Source: Gammaproteobacteria bacterium (GTDB taxonomy: Bacteria; Pseudomonadota; Gammaproteobacteria; Ga0077536). Taken from it: 64,000 nucleotides of DNA. A program made the position numbers and the translations under genes. The DNA lies in contig JACKNG010000004.1 of NCBI GenBank assembly GCA_024235015.1, positions 124,001 through 188,000 of the forward strand, in the 5' to 3' direction. Under the pieces are notes generated by a model. That model was not told the DNA's origin and did no database searches. It saw only the letters and a program-made list of their open reading frames with translations. Shown here piece by piece: positions 18,064-28,656 of the stretch (positions within the stretch are counted from its first letter, which is position 1; each line of letters opens with the position of its first letter).

Positions 18064-19053
18064 TCAGGCGTGACCGGCCGTGGGGCTGATGCCGAGGCGG
18101 GTGAACAGCGCCTGGTCTCGCGCGACGTCGGGGTTGGCCGTAGTGAGTAGTTGCTCACCATAGAAGATGGAATTGGCACCGGCGAGAAAGGCCAGGGCCT
18201 GGAGCTCCTCGCTCATGGCCGTGCGGCCGGCCGAGAGGCGCACGTGCGACGCTGGCATGAGTACGCGGGCGACGGCGATGGTACGGACGAAGTCGATCGG
18301 ATGAACGGCTTCGGCGTCGGCGAGCGGGGTACCTTCGACGCGGACCAGGAGGTTGATCGGGACCGACTCCGGATGCTTCGACATCGTCGCCAGGGTCCGC
18401 AGGAGTTCGCTGCGATCGGTTACCGATTCGCCGAGACCGACGATACCGCCGCAGCACACGTTGATGTCGGCGTCGCGCACGTTGGCCAGGGTGTCGAGAC
18501 GATCCTGGTAGGTGCGGGTCGAAATGATCTCGCCGTAGAAATCGGGCGAGGTGTCGAGGTTGTGGTTGTAGTAGTCGAGGCCGGCGTCCGCGAGGCGGCG
18601 GGCCTGGCCCGCATTGAGCATACCGAGCGTCACGCAGGTTTCCATGCCGAGTGCACGGACACCTTCGATGAGGGGGATGACCTGTTCGAGATCGCGGTCC
18701 TTCGGTGATCGCCAGGCGGCGCCCATGCAGAAGCGGGTGGCGCCGGCATCGCGGGCGCGGCGTGCCGCGGTCAGGACGGTGTCGAGGTCGAGCACCGGGG
18801 CGGCTTCTACGTTGGTGTCGAAACGCACGCTCTGCGGACAGTAGGCGCAGTCCTCCGGACAGCCGCCGGTCTTGATGTTGAGGAGCGTCGAGAGCTGCAC
18901 CACGTTGGGGTCGAAATGTGCCCGGTGGGTGGTCTGGGCGGCATACATCAAGTCGCTGAAAGGCAGTGCGAAGAGGGCTTCGACCTCGTCGCGGGACCAA
19001 TCGTGACGGAGGGCGGCGGCAGCGGGGCGAAGGGTTTCGGCGGTAGCGTGCAT
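18064..19053 (-). CDS. bioB: Biotin synthase
   Basis: 329-residue radical-SAM enzyme inserting sulfur into dethiobiotin. The radical-SAM cysteines are C65, C69 and C72 ([10 protein letters not shown]), and the second-cluster region ([52 protein letters not shown]) is intact. First gene of the biotin operon; only 53 nt separate its start from the divergent comF-type gene, and no BirA operator is recognisable there. Confidence 0.98.
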   Translation of the reverse strand: MHATAETLRPAAAALRHDWSRDEVEALFALPFSDLMYAAQTTHRAHFDPNVVQLSTLLNIKTGGCPEDCAYCPQSVRFDTNVEAAPVLDLDTVLTAARRARDAGATRFCMGAAWRSPKDRDLEQVIPLIEGVRALGMETCVTLGMLNAGQARRLADAGLDYYNHNLDTSPDFYGEIISTRTYQDRLDTLANVRDADINVCCGGIVGLGESVTDRSELLRTLATMSKHPESVPINLLVRVEGTPLADAEAVHPIDFVRTIAVARVLMPASHVRLSAGRTAMSEELQALAFLAGANSIFYGEQLLTTANPDVARDQALFTRLGISPTAGHA

Positions 19054-19106
19054 GAGGCGGATTCCCGTTTAAGATGGCGCGAGCGATGCAGAAAGGACGC
19101 TGCATT

Positions 19107-19784
19107 ATGGTGCCAGGGGCGCGCCCGTCAATCTTTGCTGGCTGGGCCGACGTGTACCGGCGCTGGTGGTCACGGGTGCCAGGCCGTTGCCTGCTGTGCC
19201 TGGCACCCTGCCGCGCGCCCGAGCTCTGCTGCGGGTGCATGGGCGACCTGGCACGGACCCGTGGTGGACGGCCCGCGCGCCTGCCCTGGACAAGCGGCAT
19301 CGAAGTGCCCTTCCGTTATACCTACCCGCTCGATCACCTCGTGCAGGCGTTCAAGTTCCACCGCGACCTCGCGGCACTGACCGTCTGCAGCTCCTTGCTC
19401 AAATCGAATGTAAGCGATTACTCACAGTGGGCGGACCGGGTTGTAGCCATCCCCCTGAGCCGTTCGCGCTATGCACGCCGGGGGTTCAACCAGGCCGCCG
19501 TGCTGGCTGCCGCGGTGGCCGCGGAACAGGGCATGTATTTCGATGGTGAAGCGCTGCGGCGCCGACGGGGCGGTATCGCGCAGTCGCGGCTACCGGCGGC
19601 GACACGCCGGGCCAATGTCCGCGATGCGTTCGCAGCATCGTCACATGTGCGCGGGCAACGGATCCTGCTCGTCGACGATGTCGTGACGACGGGCGCCACG
19701 GTGAGCGAAGCGGCCCGCACGCTGGTGCGGGCCGGGGCACGGGAAGTCCGGATCGTGGCCCTCGCTTTCAGCGAACGCCCGTGA
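19107..19784 (+). CDS. ComF-family phosphoribosyltransferase-like protein
   Basis: 225 residues: an N-terminal zinc-ribbon (CLLCLAPC and CCGC) followed by a type I phosphoribosyltransferase fold with the PRPP loop ILLVDDVVTTGATVSEA. ComF proteins are linked to DNA uptake in competent bacteria. ATG at 19107 is chosen because AAAGGA (19092-19097) precedes it by 9 nt; in-frame ATGs at 19074 and 19086 lack such a site. Divergent from bioB and tail-to-tail with gyrB (3-nt gap). Confidence 0.88.
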   Translation: MVPGARPSIFAGWADVYRRWWSRVPGRCLLCLAPCRAPELCCGCMGDLARTRGGRPARLPWTSGIEVPFRYTYPLDHLVQAFKFHRDLAALTVCSSLLKSNVSDYSQWADRVVAIPLSRSRYARRGFNQAAVLAAAVAAEQGMYFDGEALRRRRGGIAQSRLPAATRRANVRDAFAASSHVRGQRILLVDDVVTTGATVSEAARTLVRAGAREVRIVALAFSERP

Positions 19785-19787
19785 TCC

Positions 19788-22199
<2,412 letters not shown>

Positions 22200-23282
22200 T
22201 CAGCTCGACACAGCATCGGCGACATGTTCCACGTGGAACACCGAGGGGGTGCGATTGGCGACATCGGGTAGATCGCTGGGACGGATGGCGGTGAACATTC
22301 CCTGTCCGGCTACGGCCACGATCATGTCCACAGCCCGCCGACACATATTATCATCCAGTTCTGCATGCAGATCATCGACGAGAAAAACCGGTCGTTTCCC
22401 CGTGTGTCCGGCGATGAAATCGGCCAGCGCACAAAACAGAGCAATCACCGTGATTTTTCCCTGTCCCCGTGACAGGCGTTTCGAAATGGCCCGTCCCCTA
22501 CCCCGCAGCGCCAGGTCTGCGCGGTGAATACCGACCGTCGTATAGCCGAGCGCTGCATCACGCTCCCAGGTCGCCGCGAGCTGCTCCGCAAACCCGGTCT
22601 CCCTGTTCCAGCCGGGTTGATAGGCGAAGCCGAAATCATCACCGAACTCGGTCGCCAGGGGTGACTGTTGCAGACCGGTGTTGATGGCAGCGACCATCGC
22701 CTGGCGCCGGGCGTCGATGGCCGAGCCCGATTCCACCAGGCTCTGCGTCCAGTAGGCGGCATCACGGCTCGCGCCCCCACACCGCAAAACCTCGTTACGT
22801 TGGCGCAAGGCCTGGCGGTAGGCCTTCCACGATTCGACGTAGCTAGGTTCCACGTGGAACATCGTACGGTCCAGCAAGGCCCGCCGATTGCTCGGATTCT
22901 CCGTCAGCAGGTCCGCCGCCTTGGAATTAACAGCGAGTACGGGAATGCGTTGTGCGAGCATACTCGCCGCCGCCACGGGCTGACCGTCCCATTCGATCGT
23001 GGTCTCGCCGCGGGCTTTGCGCACCGTCACCCGGTTGCGTCCGCCCTCTCCCCCTTCGCGCAGCAGCGCCTGTACCGACAGCCCGGCAGCGCCCGTTCTG
23101 ACCAGTTCGCCGATGTTGCTGGTCAGGAAGGAACGCCCGAGACAGGCGATCGCCAAGCCTTCGAGTACCGTGGTCTTGCCGCTGCCGTTGGCGCCGCAGA
23201 TCAAGTTGAGATGTTCACCCGGCACATAGTCCAGGCGATCGAAACAGCGCAGATGGTTGACGATCAGGCGCTCGAAATACAT
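22200..23282 (-). CDS. recF: Recombination protein RecF
   Basis: 360-residue SMC-like ATPase that loads RecA at gaps with RecO and RecR. Walker A ICGANGSGKTTVLEG at the N-terminus, signature SRGQGKITVIALFCAL and Walker B PVFLVDDLHAELD. Its coding sequence contains two parS-type palindromes (22225-22240 and 22846-22861); each is translated as part of an FHVE tetrapeptide, so the protein tolerates them. Confidence 0.96.
   Translation of the reverse strand: MYFERLIVNHLRCFDRLDYVPGEHLNLICGANGSGKTTVLEGLAIACLGRSFLTSNIGELVRTGAAGLSVQALLREGGEGGRNRVTVRKARGETTIEWDGQPVAAASMLAQRIPVLAVNSKAADLLTENPSNRRALLDRTMFHVEPSYVESWKAYRQALRQRNEVLRCGGASRDAAYWTQSLVESGSAIDARRQAMVAAINTGLQQSPLATEFGDDFGFAYQPGWNRETGFAEQLAATWERDAALGYTTVGIHRADLALRGRGRAISKRLSRGQGKITVIALFCALADFIAGHTGKRPVFLVDDLHAELDDNMCRRAVDMIVAVAGQGMFTAIRPSDLPDVANRTPSVFHVEHVADAVSS
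22225..22240. promoter_or_regulatory. parS site (ParB-binding palindrome), perfect copy
   Basis: TGTTCCACGTGGAACA is a perfect 16-bp palindrome and agrees with the ParB-binding parS consensus used by Pseudomonas-type chromosomes. It lies in the 3' end of recF, about 2.3 kb from the dnaA-dnaN intergenic region, the expected origin-proximal location. Confidence 0.88.
22846..22861. promoter_or_regulatory. parS site, second copy with one mismatch
   Basis: GGTTCCACGTGGAACA differs from the perfect copy only at the first base. It lies 621 nt from the first site, inside recF. Two spaced sites near the origin are typical of chromosomal ParABS systems. Confidence 0.8.
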
Positions 23283-23326
23283 GACACCGACCCGGACCAG
23301 CCTGCCTCGGCGGCCGGCTGGTCCGC

Positions 23327-24427
23327 TCAGAGCCGCATCGGCATGACGACGTAACGTGAAGAGGCGTCGTCCGGCGCCCGCATCAAGCAGCTACTGTTGG
23401 CATCGACAAGCTCGATCCGTACCTGGTCGGTACGCATGACCCCGAGCACGTCGAGGAGGTAGGAGACGTTGAAACCGACTTCCATGGCCTCCCCCTCGTA
23501 CTCCACTTCGATCTCTTCCTCGGCCTCTTCCTGTTCCGGGTTGTGAGCGACCGCCGTCAACAGGCCTTTCTTCAGGATCAAGCGTATCCCCCGGAATTTC
23601 TCGTTGGAGAGGATCGAGGCCCGGCTCAGACCCGCACGCAGGATTTCGCGGTCGGCGAGGACGGTATTGCTGCTTTCGCGCGGTATGACCCGTTCGTAAT
23701 CCGGAAAGCGGCCATCAACCAGCTTCGTCGTCAGGGACTGGTGTGCGCCGGCCACGCGCAGGTGGTTCTCTCCGATCGAGACCTTGACCTCCTCCCCTGC
23801 ACCATTCAACAGCCGCGCGATCTCCAGCACGCCCTTGCGCGGAATGATGTGTTGCCGGATCTGATCGAGTTCGAGTTCGATGGTCTTGTCGGTCAGCGCC
23901 AGGCGATGTCCGTCGGTGGCAACCGCGCGCAAGCGGTTGTTGTCCATCTCCAGCAACATGCCGTTCAGGTAATACCGGACATCCTGGTGGGCCATCGCGA
24001 AATGGGTACTCTCGACCAGGTCGGTCAAGGTTTCCGCCGGCAGGGTGAACTCGACCTGTACGTCGAAACTTCCAATTGACGGGAAATCGTCCGCCTTCAT
24101 GCTCGCCAGCGAGAAGCGGCTGCGACCGGACGCGATCTTCGCCTTGGAGCCCGAGCCCTCGATGGTCAGTTCGGCGTCGGCAGGCAAGGCCCGGCAGATG
24201 TCGAGTAACTTGCGTGCCGGCAGGGCCAACGCGCCGTCCGAGTTGCCCGGGTTCTCGATCTCGTGGACCAGTTCTACTTCCATGTCGGTCGCCGTCACCC
24301 GAATCCGGGAACCTTCGACCTGGAACAGCAGATTACTCAGGATCGGTAATGTCTGCCGGCGTTCGACCACGTTATTGGTTGCCTGGAGCACCGGTAACAA
24401 TAATTCTCTGGTTATCTTGATCTTCAT
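23327..24427 (-). CDS. dnaN: DNA polymerase III beta subunit (sliding clamp)
   Basis: 366-residue processivity clamp with the usual three-domain layout; N-terminal MKIKITRELLLPVLQATNNV, central KAKIASGRSRFSLASM and C-terminal YVVMPMRL, which forms part of the protein-binding pocket. ATG at 24427. A perfect TATAAT (minus strand, 24484-24479) about 50 nt upstream could provide its own promoter besides read-through from dnaA. Confidence 0.98.
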   Translation of the reverse strand: MKIKITRELLLPVLQATNNVVERRQTLPILSNLLFQVEGSRIRVTATDMEVELVHEIENPGNSDGALALPARKLLDICRALPADAELTIEGSGSKAKIASGRSRFSLASMKADDFPSIGSFDVQVEFTLPAETLTDLVESTHFAMAHQDVRYYLNGMLLEMDNNRLRAVATDGHRLALTDKTIELELDQIRQHIIPRKGVLEIARLLNGAGEEVKVSIGENHLRVAGAHQSLTTKLVDGRFPDYERVIPRESSNTVLADREILRAGLSRASILSNEKFRGIRLILKKGLLTAVAHNPEQEEAEEEIEVEYEGEAMEVGFNVSYLLDVLGVMRTDQVRIELVDANSSCLMRAPDDASSRYVVMPMRL

Positions 24428-24605
24428 CTACTGCTTCTACTATTGAGGCATGGAAGATTGGGGAAAAGGTTTTTATTTATTATAATCAGTAAGTTATAGT
24501 TTAAATTCTGGACGCTTCCGTGGGCGTCTCCTGTGGAAAAGCTGGGCAGCGAAAGGCCGTTTCGCAACGTTCCTTTTTATCCACAGGTTTACCGCAGACG
24601 TTTCA
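24428..24605. other. Probable chromosomal replication origin (oriC), dnaA-dnaN intergenic region
   Basis: 178 nt containing a perfect DnaA box TTATCCACA (24577-24585), a one-mismatch box on the other strand (TGTGGAAAA, 24532-24540, i.e. TTTTCCACA) and an AT-rich tract (24469-24507, TTTTTATTTATTATAATCAG onward) that would serve as the unwinding element in an otherwise GC-rich chromosome. Genes on each side are transcribed away from this locus. Only two good boxes are seen, so a bipartite origin with the box upstream of dnaA is possible. Confidence 0.7.
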
Positions 24606-25952
24606 TCAGGTTGTGAGTATCCTTTCCAGGTTGGCGTAATCTTCCTGGATCCGCGGGTCGCTCGCCTTCAATTCGGCCACTTTGCGGCAGGCATGGATCA
24701 CCGTGGTGTGGTCGCGCCCGCCGAAGGCATCACCGATTTCCGGCAGGCTGTGATTGGTCAGCTCCTTCGACAAGGCCATGGCCACCTGCCGAGGCCGGGC
24801 GATCGAGCGGTTACGCCGTTTGCTGAGCAGGTCGGCAACCCGGATCTTGTAGTACTCCGCCACCGTCTTCTGGATGTTGTCCATGGTGATGAGCCGATCC
24901 TGCAAGGCGAGCAGGTCGCACAGCGCCTCCTTGGCGAATTCGAGCGTGATCGGACTGCCCAGGAAATGCGCGTTGGCGACGACGCGGTGCAGAGCCCCCT
25001 CCAGTTCCCGAATATTAGACCTGAAGCGCTTGCCGATGAAGAACGCGACCTCGTCCGGCAGCTTCACGCTGGCCTGCTGGGCCTTGCGCATCAGAATGGC
25101 GACCCGGGTCTCGAGCTCGGCCGGCTCGATGGCCACGGTAAGGCCCCAGCCGAAGCGCGACTTCAAGCGTTCCTCCACCCCCGATACTTCCTTGGGATAA
25201 CGGTCGCAGGTCAGCACGATCTGTTGTTGACCTTCAAGCAACGCATTGAAAGTGTGGAAGAATTCTTCCTGGGAGCGTTCCTTGCCAGCGAAGAACTGGA
25301 TGTCGTCGATGAGCAGTGCGTCGACCGAGCGGTAGAACCGCTTGAACTCGTTGATGACGTTGTGTTGCAGCGCCTTGACCATGTCCGCAACGAAGCGTTC
25401 GGAGTGCAGGTAGACCACCCGGGCCGAACTGCGCTGGCTCTGGATGGCGTTGCCGACGGCATGCATGAGATGCGTCTTGCCCAGCCCCACACCGCCGCAG
25501 ATGAACAGGGGATTGTATCCTTTTCCAGGATTTTCAGCGACTTGCAGGGATGCCGCCCGGGCGAGTTGGTTCGATTTTCCTTCGACGAAGGTGTCGAAGG
25601 TGAAGTCTGCCTTGAGCCCCGAGCCGCGCTTGCCATCGGGTTCGGCGCGGGGTTCGCGGGTCGCCACGGCGGGGCTGACCACCCGCGGTGCAGGTTCCTC
25701 CTCGCGCGCCGCGCTGCCGATGCCGAGCTTGACCTCGAGTGCACGGCCGGCACTGATCTCCTCCACGACGAGCTTGATGCGATCGCAGTACTTGTCGCGA
25801 ATCCAGTCGAGGACGAAGCGGTTGGGGGCCAGCACTTCCAGCATTTCCTCGTGTTCGACGGCCTGCAGGGGCCGGATCCACGTGTTGAACTGCTGGGGGG
25901 AGAGTTCGCGTTCGAGCGTGCGCAGACATTGTTGCCAGACAGTCTCTTGCAC
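24606..25952 (-). CDS. dnaA: Chromosomal replication initiator DnaA
   Basis: 448-residue AAA+ initiator. Domain I ([20 protein letters not shown]), a variable linker (about 80-110), AAA+ core with Walker [14 protein letters not shown] and Walker [16 protein letters not shown], and domain IV with the DnaA-box recognition signature [14 protein letters not shown] DnaA box at 26020-26028 lies over the likely promoter, so it is probably autoregulated. Confidence 0.98.
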   Translation of the reverse strand: MQETVWQQCLRTLERELSPQQFNTWIRPLQAVEHEEMLEVLAPNRFVLDWIRDKYCDRIKLVVEEISAGRALEVKLGIGSAAREEEPAPRVVSPAVATREPRAEPDGKRGSGLKADFTFDTFVEGKSNQLARAASLQVAENPGKGYNPLFICGGVGLGKTHLMHAVGNAIQSQRSSARVVYLHSERFVADMVKALQHNVINEFKRFYRSVDALLIDDIQFFAGKERSQEEFFHTFNALLEGQQQIVLTCDRYPKEVSGVEERLKSRFGWGLTVAIEPAELETRVAILMRKAQQASVKLPDEVAFFIGKRFRSNIRELEGALHRVVANAHFLGSPITLEFAKEALCDLLALQDRLITMDNIQKTVAEYYKIRVADLLSKRRNRSIARPRQVAMALSKELTNHSLPEIGDAFGGRDHTTVIHACRKVAELKASDPRIQEDYANLERILTT

Positions 25953-25999
25953 GGCGACCCAGTGACCCCGAAAACGCGAAAACCCAAAGAGGCGGCGAG

Positions 26000-26028
26000 T
26001 GTATACGCCCGCCCGCTACTTATCCACA
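26000..26028 (-). promoter_or_regulatory. Candidate dnaA promoter with overlapping DnaA box
   Basis: On the minus strand TATACA (26005-26000) is a good -10, with the -35 position falling at 26028-26023. A perfect DnaA box TTATCCACA occupies 26020-26028 on the plus strand, covering that -35. This geometry predicts repression of dnaA by its own product. The -35 hexamer itself (TGTGGA) is weak. Confidence 0.55.
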
Positions 26029-26061
26029 CCCCGCCCCGGTTGAAATACGGACCTGAAAATA

Positions 26062-26091
26062 TTGACTTTTTTAACGGTGCCGGCCTACCAT
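26062..26091 (+). promoter_or_regulatory. Candidate rpmH-rnpA promoter
   Basis: TTGACT (26062-26067) and TACCAT (26086-26091) are separated by 18 nt, a reasonable sigma-70 promoter, 77 nt before the rpmH start and next to an AT-rich tract. This agrees with the strong promoter normally found before rpmH. Confidence 0.6.
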
Positions 26092-26167
26092 CGCGCGCCC
26101 TTGACGGCGCGCCTGCCGCGGCCCGCCGCCGTCGATCTACAGAATCCAAGCCAAGAGCCCGATTCCC

Positions 26168-26305
26168 ATGAAGCATACTTTTCAGCCCGGTCGCCTCAAG
26201 CGCGCCCGCAAGCACGGTTTCCGCGCCCGCATGAAGACCAAGAACGGCCGACTGATCATCAAGGCCCGTCGCGCCCGTGGCCGCGCTCGGCTCGCGGCCC
26301 AGTAA
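26168..26305 (+). CDS. rpmH: 50S ribosomal protein L34
   Basis: 45 residues, very basic, beginning [20 protein letters not shown] and ending [13 protein letters not shown], the standard L34 sequence pattern and length. Divergent from dnaA and overlapping the likely rnpA start. Confidence 0.97.
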   Translation: MKHTFQPGRLKRARKHGFRARMKTKNGRLIIKARRARGRARLAAQ

Positions 26306-26678
26306 CGGTTCTCCAGCCTGTCCGCAGCATCCGCAGGCTCGCGAACGATTCCGTCGCGCGCAACGAATTCTCCATTCCAAGGAATTCGTACACGTGATGC
26401 GTAACGGCGACCGCCACGGCGGTCGCCTGTTCACGTTGCACCATCGGCCCAACATGGTCGCGGGCGCGCGCCTCGGCATCGCCATCGGGCGACGCGTATC
26501 GCCACGAGCTACGGACCGGAATTTCATCAAGCGCCTCATCCGCGAGAATTTCCGCCGTCGTGCCGCCAGTCTGCCTGCGATCGATATCGTGTTCGTCGTG
26601 CGTACCGCGGCGGCGACCACGTCGCGTCATGATCTGCGCCGCGCGGTCGACGCTGCGCTCAGCCGCCTGTGCCACTGA
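26277..26678 (+). CDS. rnpA: Ribonuclease P protein component
   Basis: 133-residue basic protein that assists the RNase P RNA in 5' tRNA maturation. The core [20 protein letters not shown] and the RNR motif region [19 protein letters not shown] are clear. No ATG, GTG or TTG occurs in frame between the GTG at 26277, which lies inside rpmH (29-nt overlap), and a GTG-ATG pair within the conserved core, so the GTG at 26277 is the most likely start and gives about 20 extra N-terminal residues. Confidence 0.9.
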   Translation: MAALGSRPSNGSPACPQHPQARERFRRAQRILHSKEFVHVMRNGDRHGGRLFTLHHRPNMVAGARLGIAIGRRVSPRATDRNFIKRLIRENFRRRAASLPAIDIVFVVRTAAATTSRHDLRRAVDAALSRLCH

Positions 26679-26799
26679 GCCCGGCCGGCGGGTGCGAGGT
26701 GCTGCCCGCTCGGTCGCGGACTACAGCCGTCGCGGGTACCGCACCACGCCGCGGATGACGGCCACGGCGCGCTCCGCCTGGCGCCCGCAGCGCAGTTCC

Positions 26800-26823
26800 T
26801 TTTCACCAGCCTGCTAGGCTGCC
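26800..26823 (+). repeat. Repeat end / promoter-like motif upstream of yidC
   Basis: TTTTCACCAGCCTGCTAG followed by G and CTGCC. The same 24-nt block, with one difference, ends the 149-bp palindromic element at 58825-58973. It contains TGCTAGGCT, an extended -10, and lies 21 nt before the yidC ATG, so it may be the yidC promoter as well as a repeat remnant. Confidence 0.6.
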
Positions 26824-26844
26824 CGGCCGAATCCGAGTCTCTTC

Positions 26845-28488
26845 ATGGAAAACGTCCGCCTTATTCTCATCGTCGCCCTCGCCATGCTCGGTCTCATGAT
26901 CTGGGAAGCGTGGCAGGCAGACTACGGGCCTCAGGCTGTCGAACCAGCGCCGCTCGCGGCCAGCAGCCCCGCCCACGAGACGCCGGTACCGAACGTACCT
27001 ACCCCGCCCACGACCGAAGGCGGCGCCATGCCGGACGTGCAGCAGGCCGCCGCGGCACCCGCTGCCGCCGCTGCGCAACATGTCACTGTCACGACCGATC
27101 TGCTCGAGCTGACGCTGAGTACCGCGGGCGGTACCATCGACGACACCGAGCTGCGTGCCTACCCGGTCGATCCCAAGGTGCCCGACGTCGGCGTGCGCCT
27201 GTTCCAGGACAACCCGCCCAAGGTCTACCTCTTCCAGGGCGGCCTGGCCGGCAACGTGAGTCTGCCCACCCATCACGATTTGTACACGGTCGAGCGCGAC
27301 GACTTCCGTCTCGCCGATGGTGCCGAACAGTTGGTCGTACCACTGCGCTGGCGCTCCCCCGAGGGAGTCGAGGTCGAGAAGCGCTACGTCTTCACCCGCG
27401 GCAGTTACCTCGTCGACGTGCAGTACGTCGTCACCAACAGCTCCGGCGAGGCCATCGACGTGCACCGCTACGAGCAACTCAAGCGCAACGAGGAGTCCTC
27501 GCGCCAGGGTATGGTCTACACCTTCACCGGACCGGTGCTGTCGACCCCCGAAAAGCGTTTCAAGAAATTCGACTTCGACGACCTCGAGGAAGCGCCGATC
27601 GATCTCAGCGCGGCCAATGCCTGGGTCGGCATCATCCAGCACTACTTCGTCGCCGCCCTGCTGCCGCCCGCCGATCAGACCTCCAAGTTCTACTCCAAGA
27701 TCCTGCCCGACAAGCAATACCTCGTTGGGCTGCTCGGGCCACAGACCACCATCGCCCCGGGCGCCTCGGCGACCTTGTCGAGCCGCCTCTACGTCGGCCC
27801 CAAGCGCCACGACCTGCTTCAGGACATCGCGCCCGGGCTCGAGCTCACCGTCGATTTCGGCAAGCTGTGGTTCATCGCCAAGCCGCTGTTCCTGGTCCTC
27901 AAGTTCATTCACGACAAGACCGGCAACTGGGGCTGGGGCATCATCCTGCTGACCCTGATGCTCAAACTCCTGTTCTACCCGCTGTCGGCAGCGGGCTATC
28001 GTTCGATGGCGAACATGCGCCGGGTGCAGCCGCGGCTGTTGGCGTTGCGCGATCGCTACGCGGACGACAAGGCGCAGCTCAACCAGCAGATGATGAAGCT
28101 GTACAAGGAAGAGAAGATCAACCCGCTCGGTGGCTGCTTGCCGATCGTCGTCCAGATCCCCGTCTTCATCGCGCTCTACTGGGTGCTGCTCGAGACCGTC
28201 GAGATGCGCCAGGCTCCATTCATCCTCTGGATCACGGACTTGTCGGCACGCGACCCGATGTTCGTGCTGCCGTTGTTGATGGGTGTGAGCATGTTCATCC
28301 AGCAGAAGCTGAACCCGGCGCCGATGGATCCGACCCAGGCCAAGGTCATGCAGATCCTGCCGGTCGTGTTCACGGTGTTCTTCGCCTTCTTTCCCGCCGG
28401 CCTGGTGCTGTACTGGTTGGTCAACAACATCCTCTCGATCGCGCAGCAGTGGCACATCACCCGTTCGATCGAGAGCGGGGCGAAATAG
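26845..28488 (+). CDS. yidC: Membrane protein insertase YidC
   Basis: 547-residue inner-membrane insertase acting alone or with SecYEG. N-terminal TM anchor (IVALAMLGLMIWEAW), a low-complexity Pro/Ala linker (about 30-80), the large periplasmic beta-domain typical of Gram-negative YidC, then the conserved five-TM core starting at GNWGWGIILLTLMLKLLFYPL, with NPLGGCLPIVVQIPVFIALYW and FFPAGLVLYWLVNNILSIAQQ. Follows rnpA without the usual small yidD gene between them. Confidence 0.97.
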   Translation: MENVRLILIVALAMLGLMIWEAWQADYGPQAVEPAPLAASSPAHETPVPNVPTPPTTEGGAMPDVQQAAAAPAAAAAQHVTVTTDLLELTLSTAGGTIDDTELRAYPVDPKVPDVGVRLFQDNPPKVYLFQGGLAGNVSLPTHHDLYTVERDDFRLADGAEQLVVPLRWRSPEGVEVEKRYVFTRGSYLVDVQYVVTNSSGEAIDVHRYEQLKRNEESSRQGMVYTFTGPVLSTPEKRFKKFDFDDLEEAPIDLSAANAWVGIIQHYFVAALLPPADQTSKFYSKILPDKQYLVGLLGPQTTIAPGASATLSSRLYVGPKRHDLLQDIAPGLELTVDFGKLWFIAKPLFLVLKFIHDKTGNWGWGIILLTLMLKLLFYPLSAAGYRSMANMRRVQPRLLALRDRYADDKAQLNQQMMKLYKEEKINPLGGCLPIVVQIPVFIALYWVLLETVEMRQAPFILWITDLSARDPMFVLPLLMGVSMFIQQKLNPAPMDPTQAKVMQILPVVFTVFFAFFPAGLVLYWLVNNILSIAQQWHITRSIESGAK

Positions 28489-28656
28489 GGCACGCCGTGC
28501 GCCGCGTCCGGCGCCAGCCTCACGATGTGGCATGGCGATCGCTGCTCCCGGCCGCGCGCGGCAGCAAGCGAGCGCGTCGTGTCGCGTGCGGTATCGCCGA
28601 TGAGCGATGCGCGACCCCGCTTGCTGAGCGCTGACGCGTTCACGCAGCCGCAGGCC

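Noticed and set aside
19054..19106. BirA operator between bioB and the comF-type gene
   Set aside because: No TTGTAAACC-type arms could be found in the 53-nt gap.
26679..26844. A yidD gene between rnpA and yidC
   Set aside because: No frame encodes the YidD cysteine/histidine signature; the gap is only 166 nt and holds the repeat end and likely promoter.
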